The notes: generated from the sequence alone by a model not told the origin. Positions 40,617 to 53,662 are shown, numbered from the stretch's first letter. The stretch is 64,000 nt of DNA from Acanthacorydalis orientalis (GCA_034766995.1 CM068319.1:21813969-21877968); one strand, 5' to 3'. Made by a program: numbers and translations.

Positions 40617-41321
40617 TATTTAAATAAAAATTGTAATATTTTTTACTGCATTTAATAGTAACATTGTGAAAGATATAATTTAAAAAAATATAAGTTGGTC
40701 TTTATATTCAAGATATGAAAAATAAGACGCTGAAATTTAGGTCAAACAAATTAATTCTTAAGTAGATTGTTTTTGTATGAAAATTGTAAAAACAGAGAGA
40801 CAGATAGGGAAAGGGAGAAACAATAAAATAAAATAAATAAAGAATAGGACGAAAAAATACAAGTGACTGAAATATTAAAAATATGACTACTAAATATATG
40901 TTCTTCTGTTTTGTGATTTATATCATTTGTTAAATTTTCAATTATAGTCCAATACTCTACTATTTATTTAAATAAATATATTTTTTTAATTTTATAAATA
41001 ATAATTATAAAATTAAAAAAATCTCGTTTTTCAATTTTATTATTCAATTTCAGTCAAGTTTTCCGATAAATTGGAAAATGTTTTTCATAATAATAATGTT
41101 TAAATACTTTCATTTTATTTCCATGCTGTTTGTTGAAGCATGTGCTTAATGTTTCCTAAGAATATTTATATAAAGATCTTAAATATAATCAGATACTACA
41201 TTAATGTAATAATATTTTTTTAACATTAAGCTGGTAAATATTGTTTTTTCAGATTTTATAGGTAATTCATTTAATCGGCTTATATATTTGTTGACGATAC
41301 ATTAAAATTAAAATTAATATA

Positions 41322-41376
<55 letters not shown>

Positions 41377-41593
41377 TGGTTTTTATTCAAGTATATTTTC
41401 AAGTATTCAAATTAAGTAACTACGAGTTGATTTTAATTTTTTTAAACGTTTTATGCTTGAACTATCTTATTTTAATAAAAAAATATAAAAATAATGAGTG
41501 TTCTTGATGAAGTTTATAAAATCTATTATACGATGACGAATCAGAATTCTTTCGAAATGTTTCATAAGAACTTAATAAATATATATTTTCAAT
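38971..41593. repeat. AT desert with (TA)n arrays
   Basis: Arrays lie at about 39516-39542, 40575-40611 and 41318-41373. A patch at 40140-40260 is richer (GACAAGCGAGCGCTTTTCAC and nearby). A minus-strand frame at 40196-40432 reads in mixed residues but is not recognised. The rest is featureless. Confidence 0.83.
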
Positions 41594-41926
41594 TTAATTT
41601 CCAACATATCCATCATTTAAATTTAAACATTTTTCCATAATGTGCAAGTTTCGTTCTATTTCATTTCTGTAGAACCATTTGATTGCATTAGTTGAAAACC
41701 GGTATTCATGCTAACAAGTTGATTCCTATTGAATTCCCTTAATATGATTTTTTAGTTTAGCTGAATTGGTTGGCGAATTACTATAATGAAGTAAAATTCG
41801 ACGATGCAAAAATTCTACGCCATTTTTCACGAGAGAAACAAACGATTTACCTAATGCTTGCTTGTTGTAAATTTCTGTCATTATCATTTGTCCCTTGAGA
41901 CAAAGGATAGTCATAATCATTCTCAT
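41594..41926 (-). pseudogene. Tc1/mariner transposase C-terminal remnant
   Basis: Read leftward, one frame gives LVKNGVEFLHRRILLHYSNS then PTNSAKLKNHI, matching the second catalytic block (family form VLLHxDNAPxHxA), with the Asp replaced by Ser. After a stop and a frame change comes KWFYRNEIERNLHIMEKCLN then LNDGYVGN and a stop, matching the mariner end (KWxxRxxKCLxLNGDYVE). The part with the third Asp is deleted, and no terminal repeats were found. The block order and spacing make a transposase origin likely, but the exact clade is uncertain. Confidence 0.65.
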
Positions 41927-42020
41927 TATTCAAGTAAGAACATTGTAACATTATGATAAAAAGTTGTTTATTCACTCTATATTACATATGATACATTTTA
42001 GTAAGAAGAAAAATTAACTG

Positions 42021-42071
<51 letters not shown>

Positions 42072-42463
42072 TGAATATTGGCAAAATGATCAAGAGTTTA
42101 AAATTAAATTGTACAATTATAAAAAAATCGTAGATGAATATTCAATTTCTCATAGTGACTTGCGTTTAAAATAAATTGTGTCTCAGTTAAATTTAAATTC
42201 CAATTCTATCATCAGTAAAATAGATTAAAGGAGGGAATTTATGAGAAATAAAGAGTTTATTCCTTTTTGAAACCTCTTCCATCGAATACTTTTTAAAACA
42301 TTATTTTTGATATCTCGAAGGTATTGTTATGTTTAATGGTTTGAATAGAAAACTTTTACTATGTAAATTTATAAAAATACTTTAACTCAATATTTTTAAT
42401 TTTTTAAAATAAAATGTAAAATATCTATTTTTATACCAATATCTCTTTCCTTATTTAGCTATC

Positions 42464-42519
<56 letters not shown>

Positions 42520-43267
42520 ATGTGTTTGTGTGGATTTTTGTCTATCAATACATACATAAAGACTAAGATAAAGAATTATAAATATGTAGATTAAAAATAT
42601 TAGAAGGTTTATTCTAAAAAATATATAAAAGAATCGAGTCATTCAAATTAGAAAGGCATAAAAGAGGTTTGAGATTTTTGTCCAGTAGTAGATCTTTAAA
42701 AGTTAAAGATAAAGATAATAAAGTACCTATATCTAATTAAAAATTGTATTATTTAGCACGTATGTTTGATGAAATCTTAATATCATGAAAGTGTTTTTAA
42801 CCAGAGCTAGTGAGAACACGTAGTAAAATTAGGAACATTTTATTTAAATTTCGAATGATGAAAAAACTAATGAAATAATGTACAGAAATTCTTTCAATTA
42901 TTCTGTCTGAACGCCGACGTTATAAACGTATAATTGCATTTGATGTTCAGTGCGGTTGAAAGGTTTTTGTACCGAGCGAATAGAATAGTTGAGAGTATTG
43001 ATTAAATTGTTAGTTTTCAACCTTTAAAATATAAGCGCACAAATTCAGTGCAGGAAGACTGCTTCTGATCTTTAATGTTATTGAAGCATTTACTTGTAAC
43101 GATTGGCCGAACGAAACAGATTTTTATTCGATTGTAAAATCCTTTACAAGTAATGCCTTTTAAAGCAATAGTTGTGGTATTCGATAAACATGTCAGTATT
43201 GCTAAAACTTCACTTCGGAAATAAATTGAATTGAATTTGAATTTTGAAATTTTGTATATTAATTGTA

Positions 43268-43322
<55 letters not shown>

Positions 43323-43410
43323 TTTTATTTAAAAATGAAATACATTATTCTTATATTTTAGTTTTAAATTTGTTAATGAATTTTAATTTCTTTTCTATTT
43401 TCTTTCTCTT

Positions 43411-43458
<48 letters not shown>
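41927..43458. repeat. AT-rich unique DNA with (TA)n and compound arrays
   Basis: Plain TA arrays lie at about 43273-43319 and 43415-43458. Compound arrays are (CA)n(TA)n at 42022-42069 and (TA)n(TG)n at 42469-42530. A patch at 42780-43220 is slightly richer in G+C without a recognisable motif. No gene is seen. Confidence 0.88.
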
Positions 43459-43459
<1 letters not shown>

Positions 43460-44261
43460 TTGGGTTGTTTGATAAGTATGGTAAAAAGCAAGTTAAACAC
43501 CGTTTTTTGGAAAAATCGATTTTAATTCGCAGCATAGCTTCCATTGAGGTCTATACACTTGGTCCAGCGAGTCTGCAAAATATGTATTGACGGCGGCGAT
43601 TACATCCTCATTCGACGAGAATTTCTTTCCATCGAGTCAAATATTCAACTTTAAGATGAGGAAGAAGTCGCGCGGGGTCAAGTCCGGAGAATGTGGTAGA
43701 TAAGGAATCAATTCAAATCCTAATTCGTGCAATTTTGTTATTGCGACGGTCGATTTGTAGGATGTCGCGTTTTCCTGTCGAAAGAGCACTTTTTGTGCGC
43801 CAATCTTGGCCGTTTTTGTTTTAGCTCTTCTTTCAAACGGTCCAATAATGTGCTCCTTTAATTGTTTTTCCCTTCGTTAAGTAGTCGATCAGGATGATTC
43901 CTTGGGAATCCTAAAAAACAGTGGCAGTCAATTTCCTAGTCGACAAAACGGTCTTGCCTTCTTCGGTGCACTTTCATCAGTCGTCTACTGATTCGACTGC
44001 TGTTTCTATTCAGGTGTGTAATGGTGGATTCATGTTTTATCTACAATGACGAATCGACGCAAAAGGCCTGCAGTTTTTTTTCATTCTTGCGGAAACTACT
44101 ACAGTGCTCGCTTCAAACATCTGTAGAACGTGAAAAACGTGTCCTTCTGGTCGAAATTTTGCCTATGCTAGTTTAAAAAGTGACACTGGATATTCATGAT
44201 GTTACCAAATGAATAGTGGCGCCATAGAATATAAATTTACCAAACTTACAGACGACCCTGT

Positions 44262-44262
<1 letters not shown>
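43459..44262 (-). mobile_element. mariner deletion derivative, copy 2 (family A)
   Basis: The element is 804 bp, flanked by TA at 43457-43458 and 44263-44264 and beyond that by (TA)n. The left end reads GGGTTGTTTGATAAGTATGG and the right end on the minus strand GGGTCGTCTGTAAGTTTGG, which are imperfect inverted repeats. Read on the minus strand it is collinear with the copy at 1082-1880. It has the same 5' region (GTGTCACTTTT, TAGCATAGGC, CTACAGATGTTTGAAGCGAG) joined to the same point in the transposase gene. It has both ends and is therefore the better reference copy of this non-autonomous family. Confidence 0.95.
43490..44130 (-). pseudogene. mariner transposase, C-terminal half, degenerate
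   Basis: The minus-strand reading shows RCLKRAL, then a degraded first catalytic block in which the Asp remains (44039-44041) but Glu is Lys and Trp is a stop. Then come ESAPKK-like sequence, the WDSQGI-type region, LKEELKQKRPRLAHKKVLF, a second block reading RQENATSYKS where HQDNAPSHKS is expected (catalytic Asp to Glu), and a third block with GLDP-type Asp codon at 43682-43684. Multiple frameshifts and stops follow. The N-terminal DNA-binding half is absent, as in copy 1. Confidence 0.9.
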
Positions 44263-44308
<46 letters not shown>

Positions 44309-45535
44309 ATTGGTTTATAGAGAAAAATATAAAAATTTTACACAAACGTTCCAATGTTACTAATAATTTCCACTAATCAATTAATACAGAAATCAATTAA
44401 CTGATAACGGTTTCCATGTATTGTATTTATTTAACACATTGTGATTTTAATGTGTATTTTAATTCAGTTCATTGCAAATATTTTGTAGGAATAATGTAGT
44501 GAAAAAAATCGCCAGCGTTTATTTTTTCTGCGAATCGTTTTATTCAGTCAATAACAATAATCTTCGATAATTTTATTGTATTTTTAGAAGTTATTTTTAG
44601 TTGGAATCAAAGCAAAAACCATGCGTACGAATCAAAACAACAACATTTCGAATACAACACTATAGATGAACACGTTGTCTATACTTGAAAATATAGATAA
44701 ACTTTTATTCAATAAACACTGATATTCGTAATCGAAATATAATTTTGCAAAACATATGTTGTATAATTTTAATAGAATGTTCTTGTTCAAGTATGAAAAA
44801 CAATTTCGAACATAATACCCGTACATATATCTCTAGATAATCCTGGTATAATAATTTTTAATTAAACATTGTTTCTGGTTTGTATTACTGACTAAACTTA
44901 AGAAAGTTTATACCTATTTTTCTCTTCAAAACCATTAGAGTCTATTGTGAATTCTTTTGAAAGTGTCAGCATGGTACAATTCATTATTATAGTGTGCTAT
45001 TTAAACACAAAGTTTTCATAAATCTTTTGTCAGATAATAATTACAGGAAGATACAACAGACGTAGTAGAACTCGTTTGCGATAGTTAAAAACGACAAGCA
45101 ATATAAAGACACTGTACTTGTAGTTTATCATAATATAATATCTGTGTATGGAAACAAACGTAACGTTTATTACAACAGACGGATTGAATGACATTCAAGA
45201 TTTATCTGTCAGAAGATTATTTTAGAAAAAAGTAATTAAGTTTATTGTTTATTTATTTAAGAGATTTTTGTTATATAAAATTTATTCAGTAACGTGTCGA
45301 AAATACATTTCAAATTCATTTTCAATTTTTCATTATATTTGCAATATATTGTTTACTCATTTTTTTAAATGTTTATTTTCGACTTCCTGGTTTGTTGTAT
45401 ATAAATATTTGCAGGGTTGCAATAAAATAATATTTTGTAATTTTTTTTTATTTTGTACTGAACAAAATTTTGAGCCATTATAAGTAAAAATAAATATTCT
45501 TATTTTGTTAAGTTTATTTGTAATTGTAAAAAAAG

Positions 45536-45587
<52 letters not shown>

Positions 45588-45591
45588 TGTA

Positions 45592-45667
<76 letters not shown>
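44263..45667. repeat. AT-rich unique DNA with (TA)n arrays
   Basis: Arrays lie at about 44271-44305 and 45538-45660, the latter over 120 bp with TACATA and AAATATG interruptions. The unique part 44310-45530 carries no recognisable gene. Confidence 0.87.
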
Positions 45668-46358
45668 CATGAAGGCGGTTTGAAGAGTAACTTGGTTCGA
45701 GTACTCGATGAGGGAGAAAGAGACAGCTGTATTTTATATACTTCATATATTCCAACCATTTTCGTAACGTATGTGCAGTTTCAAGTCATTCCGCCATTCA
45801 TTGTTCGTTTGACAGTTGTTTTAAAACAAGTATTTCATATAAAGGTGATGGGGTCAGCTTTCTGGGATGCGAAAGGAATTCTTTTAATCGACTATCTTCA
45901 GAAGGTAAAAATAGTTACTGGACAATACTATGCAGCACTTTTGGAGAAATTATAGACAGTGATCGGGGAAAATTGTTCCTTAATGGTCAAAAAAAGAGTG
46001 TTGTTTCACCAGGACAGTGCACCGGTCCATTTAATCGTTGTCACTGAGGAAAAATTGGCCGAATTAGAATTTGAAATCATACTTATCCTCCATATTCGCC
46101 TGATTCGGGTCCTTCGAATTGCCATTTCTTACCAAAGCTCAATTTTTTCCTGGCTGGAAAGCGATATGAGCCAAATGAAAAGACGATAGAGGCTGAAAAA
46201 GGATATTTTGGGATCCTCGAAGGAACTCATTTCCGGGAGGGAATTGTGAAGTTGGAGAAACGTTGAGGTAATGTCGAAAAATAAAGTACACTTTGAAAAT
46301 AAAGTCCTTGTCTTTAATATCGAACTAAGCCACTCTTCAACCGCCCCCCCCTGTCCCA
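45668..46358 (+). mobile_element. internally deleted mariner, family B, copy 2
   Basis: The left end, CATGAAGGCGGTTTGAAGAG continuing TAACTTGGTTCGA, follows TA at 45666-45667. The right end, TTCGAACTAAGCCACTCTTC continuing AACCGCC and a C8 run, is followed by TA at 46359-46360. These match the ends of the element at 21709-22771. The 691-bp body joins the 5' untranslated region (to about 45845) straight to the middle of the transposase gene, so the DNA-binding half and first catalytic Asp are missing. A (TA)n array lies on each side. Confidence 0.94.
45846..46290 (+). pseudogene. mariner transposase, central to C-terminal part
   Basis: The frames read [20 protein letters not shown], then YYAALLEKL and a stop. 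VLFHQDSAPVH follows, with the second catalytic Asp kept (46013-46015), then EKLAELEFEI. After a frameshift comes PPYSPDSGPSNCHFL with the third catalytic Asp (46102-46104), then SKLNFFLAGKRYEPNEKTIE and HFREGIVKLEKR. The end around the conserved W-KC-I-GDYVE region is deleted to GNVEK. Two of the three catalytic Asp remain, but the first is lost with the deleted half. Confidence 0.92.
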
Positions 46359-46543
46359 TACACATATATATATATATATATAATATGAATAATTATATTA
46401 TATGAATCATAATACATTTTTTTAAACCAGTAAATTCTATTCAACCAAATATGAGAGATATCAATCGTACATAGATATACAATACATTATCTATTGAAAT
46501 CTTTTATTTAAAAACGTGTTTTCTAGTTTAGTAGATTTTTCAT

Positions 46544-46597
<54 letters not shown>

Positions 46598-46905
46598 ATA
46601 TATATATATATGTATTTTTGTACTATTTTAAAATTTACTTTACATTATAATTGATATTTTCAGATATTATATTTGAAAGTAAATTATAGAAAAATAGAAC
46701 GAATTAATTTTAAAATAAAAAAATATTTGTTCAGTCAATAATTTAATAACGTTCAGCGACTTATTTACAATGAATAATTTGTAATTGATCTTATTGTGTT
46801 GTTCTGGATCGCTGTTTTGTTGGATGTTAGTATGAGTGCTTTTGATGTATCTCTTATCTTTGGTTATTTGGATGAGTAGTTTTATGATTGAAATTATATT
46901 ATATT

Positions 46906-46966
<61 letters not shown>
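46359..46966. repeat. AT-rich spacer with (TA)n arrays
   Basis: Arrays lie at about 46363-46382, 46550-46610 and 46909-46966. No gene is seen. Confidence 0.87.
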
Positions 46967-46972
<6 letters not shown>

Positions 46973-47110
46973 TTAAATTCCAATTATGAAACTTTACTCA
47001 TCAAAGCCAACTTAAAGAAGGCAGATACGATGAAACTGATCGTAGAATCAATGAATGAAAATGACGTTCCACACGAATATAACATGAATGTTATATATGG
47101 AGAGGCTTAA
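46967..47110 (+). other. orphan exon-like reading frame (unrecognised)
   Basis: Directly after a (TA)n array, one frame reads LELNSNYETLLIKANLKKAD, then TMKLIVESMNENDVPHEYNM, then NVIYGEA and a TAA at 47108-47110. The composition (charged, mixed, few Asn/Lys runs) and codons such as ATC, GCC, AAC, AAG, CTG and GAC differ from neighbouring chance frames. There is no ATG at the head of the frame and the upstream end is the microsatellite, so this would be a terminal exon or a piece of an old repeat. I do not recognise the protein. Confidence 0.25.
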
Positions 47111-48982
47111 AATTCAATTCTCAAAAAACATTAATCTCTTCCGCTAGAAATCAACGTTTGAGACAATATTGTATTTCTATCACGTAACTTGTAGTCATCG
47201 TTGCGGAAATATTTAAGTTTTACAGTTATATTCGGTTACTATGTCTCAATTGTCGGTTTTGTTATATTAACAGTGTTTGATTTTTTTTGATTTAGGTTAA
47301 ATTTTTCTCGTTTTATCATTTATTATATATTGCTTTTTAAGAATACTAATGTGGAATGACGGAGGGAAAATAAAAGGTGTATTTTAGAAGATGAAATCAA
47401 TTGAATTTATGGTAATAATATTGGAAATAATGATCATAGTTGTTATAATACTAGTATCTTAAAAAGTACCTACCACTTTAATTTTATTTGTTCCGTCCAC
47501 ATACATATTACTGTTATTTTATTATTAGTGCATATATCTGAGTGTAATTTTAGTAATTAGCAATTAGTTAGTAATCTAACTGTTAATTATGAGAATTTTG
47601 GAAAATGGACTGCAATAATCATCATTTAGAATTTAATTTATGAATGAATTGGTTGTTGTAACCTTCATTTAAACGAAATTGTAATATAACTGTATAAATG
47701 CTGTAGTGTACGACTTTTGAAAAAAATAAAAATCGGTATTACTTACAGTGAAACAAATTTTAATAGTGAGCTTAACAACGTACTAACAAAATAAAAAAAC
47801 TTAAACACTGCATTTTTTTTCTTACTGTGGCTAGATTTACTTTCATATGATTTTTTGCTTCTCATGAGCCTCACAAAGGATATTTTCTGCACTTTATAAT
47901 TTTATCGATGTTGAAATTGACACAGAAATACATGTAAGCAGTTATCATAATGACCAATAATTAATTATATTAAACATTTTGAACAAAACCAAATCCTGTG
48001 TGTTTAATGTGATTGTGAATATTTTTTTATGAAAGAAAATCTTAAACACTAATAGTTACTGAAAAGTAATTGAGTATGAATATATAAGAAAATTTAGAAA
48101 AATACACAAGTAGTAAAAAATAAAATAAAAAAGAACATTCAGACTTTTCAATTAATTATTTACAGTTTTTTTATTAATTTATTTGTACGATATACAGTGT
48201 ATATATATATATATATATTTGCATACTGTAGAGTTGCAAACAGAATCGAGAAAATATAGAATAAATGTTATTTACGAGTTGACACATCAATAAACTGAAA
48301 TATGATTTAAATATAATAATTTTAAATTAATATGAATTAATTTAAATCACAATTGAAAAATACCGATAGCAAATTTTGTTTGCTTTATTAACAAAATATA
48401 AAATTACTGCAAAATTGTACAAGTGGCTAACTGGTCATGAAAAATAGTAACAATGTCAAAATACAACAATAGTGAACTTGAAACTTTAATATAATTGAAT
48501 ATTTTTTACAGTTTATTTTAAGTTCATTTTCATTTAAGATATAATAAATAATATTGTATATATTTTAGGATTTTTTTTAAGTTTAATAGTATTTTTTTGT
48601 AGCTATTTAAACTTTTTATCTATTTTTTAGTACATTACACCATAACCATCTAGCTACAAAAATAGTTATGTATTCTTAGTGAAAACCTAGTATAAAAAAT
48701 TAAATTGCTGAGATTCTAGATAAGTTTCTCATATCATCAAAATTATCATTTATAGTGATAAATGAGAATTTTAGATAGATATTACAATATTTGAATATGG
48801 ATTTTGTAAAAATGCTATTCTTTTCGATTAAATTCTATGAAAATTCTAATGTAATTTCATTTAAAATTTGAAAATTCAATATATTTAATTCAATTTTGTT
48901 TTTGTAAGAATAACTTAATTTGCTTTTATTCAGAAACCATCATTTTTATTTTTTAATTTATGTTCGTATTTTAATTACAATC

Positions 48983-49026
<44 letters not shown>

Positions 49027-49828
49027 CTATGGATATTAATTTAATAATGGAACAAAGGTAAAATAAAATGTTTTGTTTTTTCTCAATTTTGAATATTCAT
49101 ATTTGATACTAATTTATGTTCTTAATAATTTTGACACAAAACCTATTGTGATTTTTTTACAATTCATTCCAAGTAGAAATGAAGTGAAAATTTCACATGA
49201 CTACACTTTTGTTATGATAAGCTTTTATTAAGATTGCTCCATAATAAAAAAAATCAACTTTAATTTAATTACAAACTGAGTTTGGAATTGTCTCACTTAT
49301 TAGTCACAAAAAGATTACAACGTAGTTGCTCGAGATAATTCAAGTTGTAATTAAGTTTCATATTTAAAATAAACTTTCAATTTAAAACTCAATTAATTTC
49401 ATCTGAAATTTTAACAAAAGTACAATATGAAAGATGTTTGTTTACAATTGTTTTATATATTTTTTTGCATATATATATATAAATAAATTGATAAATGTTT
49501 AAAGTAGTAAAAATAAACATAATATTCAATAATAAAAATATATTTATTTCAAGGTATTTCAATTTTCCTTGTAGACTCGAAACTGCGAAAAGATATTTTA
49601 TAGATAAAGAGAGATATGTCGATCCTTGCTGTCAGACATTAATTTGACATTTTAAATGCTGGGGTATCGTCTGCCTAGGTTATACCTTATCTAGTATGAC
49701 GGTTATTCCTTAAGGATAAATTCAAGTTCGTAGTTGATTTTCAACGAATAATTTAACTTACCGTTGAACTCACTTCATATTATTTTAGTCTCAGCGGTCA
49801 CGTATTGTACGGACAGCGTACTTTCCAT

Positions 49829-49881
<53 letters not shown>

Positions 49882-51103
49882 GTTCAAAAAGATGATATCA
49901 GATTAAAATTATTTGCATATGAAGATTTATTTAACATACTCACAGTTGATTAGCCTGTATTATGATCTAAATAATTTACATTGAGTTATGTTCTTAATTT
50001 AACTAAAAATTAATTCTCTTATGAAAATTTGTATTATTTATAAGAGTTTGATATTAAATAGACGTGATATTTTAAGAAAATAAATGATGTAGTTTTATAT
50101 TGTAATATTCTCCATTTAATCAATAATCAGATTTATAAACAGAGTTCAAAACTAAATTAAATAATTAAACTTGACACCAATTAAAATTATCAAAATATTA
50201 TATAAAGGAAAAATTAAAACAATTCATAATATTTGGTATTATTTATATGTATTGTATAGATACATTTTTTTTATTATTAATAATTGTAAAAAATATTAAA
50301 TATAAAACGATTTTATTTATCTCATATTTTTTGTTCATTATTATTAATGAATTCTGTTAAAAAAACAATGGGGTATAAAATGCAAGATTGCATTTTATTC
50401 TAGACCTCAATGCTCCTGTTAAATATCGATTGTTTACTCACATGCTTTTTTATTTCAAATTTTGATAACGTAATCATTTTTATCAATGATTGGAGGAATA
50501 ATTGGTTTTTAACTGAATTTATATTAAGAATACTTTTTAATCATTTGTATACATTTTTAATAGTTGCATTTTTGTTATAAACGAGACAATCTATATTTTT
50601 TTAAAAAAAATATTAGATTTTATAGATAGGAAAAATTATTGTTTTATAGATTGGAATAATTATGAAATATTTGCTTTTTAATTTTTAATATTTTTGTAAT
50701 AAAAATATCTATCGTGCTAGATATCGAAAATGAATTGAGTGTTTTGGATATGAGTGTCTATTTTATTGTTTTGTAGGTGATGTTAGTTTGAGGAAGATTG
50801 TTAGGATTACATTATTATTAATATACATTGATAAAATATAATAATTGATTTGTATTCTTAGGAAAATGAAGAATACCCATAAAACAATTAAAATGCAAGC
50901 TATATATCTATACTCTAAACTAACCTATACTCATAATTATTAACGGTAGATATATTAATAATTGTATAAACAAACATATATTTAAAAGTCAAGAAATATT
51001 ACTTATAATGAAAATTAATACATTTTTTTTAATAATAATACTATTTATACTGGTAATTAGTACTATTAATACGTGTATTACAAATTTAATGTAATGTGCG
51101 AAT

Positions 51104-51147
<44 letters not shown>

Positions 51148-51264
51148 CGCTAGAAAAAATAATATTAAAAATGTCGAAAATGCATGAAATATACTTCATG
51201 TTGTATAAAAATAAGTTCATAAACATTTAATTCCAAGTTATTTTTTAAACCAAACAATGTTTTC

Positions 51265-51315
<51 letters not shown>

Positions 51316-51619
51316 TTATTTGAATAATATTATATTTCAATAAATGTGCAATAAATGTTTCTAGTAATAAAAATAAATCAATTAGTATTATTTCTTACAA
51401 AAAGTAAATCTTTTTTGTTCATGAACAAATAATTAAATAAAAAAAATAATGTTATAAGAAAAATAAACATACACACCTATACTAACACACCTACTAATAA
51501 ATATGGATGTTTATAAAGAATGTAATAAATCTCATTATAATACTACAGATAAAATGTTAAATTCTTTTGTACATCATGTGTTAAAAATTAATTATTTTTA
51601 CTACCAACAATTTTTTAGC

Positions 51620-51672
<53 letters not shown>

Positions 51673-51888
51673 CATATTTTCCTTTTATATAATTCATAAT
51701 AATAGGAAAAGATTAATAACCAAATTTAATTTCGAAAGGTCTTATAAATTATTAATTTTTAAATTTGAGTTTAAGTTATAAAATAAGAAATACGTAAAGC
51801 TTATTGTTTCTTATATTTATTTGCGTATTCAAGTAATTATTAGGTGCATTAAATCATTAAATACGAATATACATATGTGAAATTATAC

Positions 51889-51949
<61 letters not shown>

Positions 51950-52050
51950 ATATAGTTGAGTATAAGTTTTTATAAAGAGTTCAAAACTTACATTGATATT
52001 GAAAGTTTGATTCAAACTTAAAAGTCCGTTCAAACAAATTAAAACTGAAC
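47111..52050. repeat. AT desert with (TA)n arrays
   Basis: Arrays lie at about 48200-48220, 48987-49023, 49831-49878, 51110-51145, 51268-51312, 51620-51673 and 51892-51954. A patch at 49610-49830 has more G+C, with TCGTCTGCCTAGG and CACGTATTGTACGGACAGCG. Its minus strand carries ATGGAAAGTACGCTGTCC and a donor-like GGTAAGTT, but the frame stops after 17 codons. Otherwise nothing is recognisable. Confidence 0.85.
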
Positions 52051-52059
52051 AAATTGCAA

Positions 52060-52402
52060 ATAATAAATTGAAACTAATAACTTTCAGTTAAATTGTGATA
52101 TATTTACGTTCCGCTTAAACTTTATTCAACACTGAACAAATATAACGCACTTATATGCATCGAACTCTCAGTTCGCGAGAAAGTACTCTTACTCCCTGCT
52201 CGCGGGAAACACAAAGAACGACTGACTGTTCCCTATCCAGCAGGAATAACTAAAAGTCAGTATCGTCTCTGTCTAGCATATCATTGTATGTCGACGTTCA
52301 TCTTTGTCTGTAAACGCCTGCTTGGTTCGGCGTTAACATCGATCTAGCACATTGTTTATTCTGTATCCTGCTTTCTACAAGGGTTGGCCACATGTTAGTA
52401 CA
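52060..52402 (-). mobile_element. candidate solo LTR of a retrotransposon
   Basis: A block clearly richer in G+C than its surroundings. Read on the minus strand it has a start-like TGTACTAACATGTGGCCAAC (from about 52402), a body with CCCGCGAGCAGGGAGTAAGA, a TATA-like CATATAAGTG (52149-52158), an initiator-like TTCAGTG 20-25 bp later, and AATAAA (52121-52126) just after that. TATA, initiator and poly(A) signal in this tight order are characteristic of arthropod LTR U3-R junctions. No internal gag-pol sequence or matching second LTR is present, and the 5-bp target duplication could not be fixed, so the ends are approximate. Confidence 0.45.
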
Positions 52403-52540
52403 GCATGATCACAACTTGTACATGTTTACTATTGTACTGCATTTAAAATACATATTCTTGCTGAATATGTGCTGACTGAAATTCCTCCGTGCCTAAAATT
52501 AAATTCTGCTTTTTATCTCTGCGCGTTAACACTATACAGA
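52403..52540. other. GC-richer flank of the LTR-like block
   Basis: Unique sequence continuing the higher G+C content (CTGACTGAAATTCCTCCGTG, TCTGCGCGTTAACAC). It may belong to the same retroelement or an older repeat. No reading frame is recognised. Confidence 0.3.
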
Positions 52541-52712
52541 GAGCATATTTAATAATAAACATTAATATGTAAATTTTAATCAAAAGTTACAAATTTATTG
52601 AACACCGAAGCTTGAATATTTTTATTTTATAACTAGAATTTAAATTAACAGGTACACTTTGTTTAATATTATTTTTATATTTAATTATTTTTTCTAATAG
52701 AATAGATGATAC

Positions 52713-52792
<80 letters not shown>

Positions 52793-52957
52793 CAATTGAA
52801 TTAAAATCATAATCATAGAAATTAGGAAAATTAAAAAATAAAATTCAGGAATACTTTTATTTAAATAATTTAAAAAATGCAATTATTTTACTTTTAAGTA
52901 TTATTCATTAAAATTTTTAAAAATACTAGTTTTCTGTTATTCATAAATAGTATACTC

Positions 52958-53010
<53 letters not shown>

Positions 53011-53662
53011 TATAGAGATAAATAGTAATAATATTTAAAAAAATATATTATTTTCAATTTTAAGTTTGGGTTAAGAGTCAATTCTGAAAAGTTAATATGA
53101 AAAATGTTTTTGAATTAGATGAACATAAACGATAAGCTAGACTAATAAAAATCATATTGTAGTTAGAAGACAATTAAATTTGAAAAATAATATTTCAGAA
53201 CATTAATAAGTAAAAACACAATAATAAAAAAAAACATAAAAAATCCAAAAAACGTTAAAAACAATTGTAAATGTTGTTTTAAAAATTGTAAACACGATAT
53301 GGATTTTTTTTTGAAAATAATTTTAAAAAAACGCACTAAATATAATTAATGTTAAAAAATAATTGAGTCACTATAATTTGAAACTATGTACAACGTTATA
53401 AACTATTACATGAAAATACTAATTACAATAATTATAAATGCAAACATCAAAAAATCAAATTTTCTTCTTTTAGCATTAACCATGATGATATTTTCATTGA
53501 AAAGTAAAAAAGTGCTTATTTAAAAATATACAACAAATACAAATCGTATAATTGGAAATTTGGATAAAGGATAATTTTATGAAGGCTAGGATACTAGAGA
53601 GCTATTCATGAAAAATTTAGTTCAGTAATATATAGTTTATTTAAATGTATCATTAATAGAAA

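Noticed and set aside
49790..49840. Minus-strand ATG followed by a donor-like GGTAAGTT
   Set aside because: The frame from the ATG stops after 17 codons before reaching the donor, so it does not make a coding first exon.
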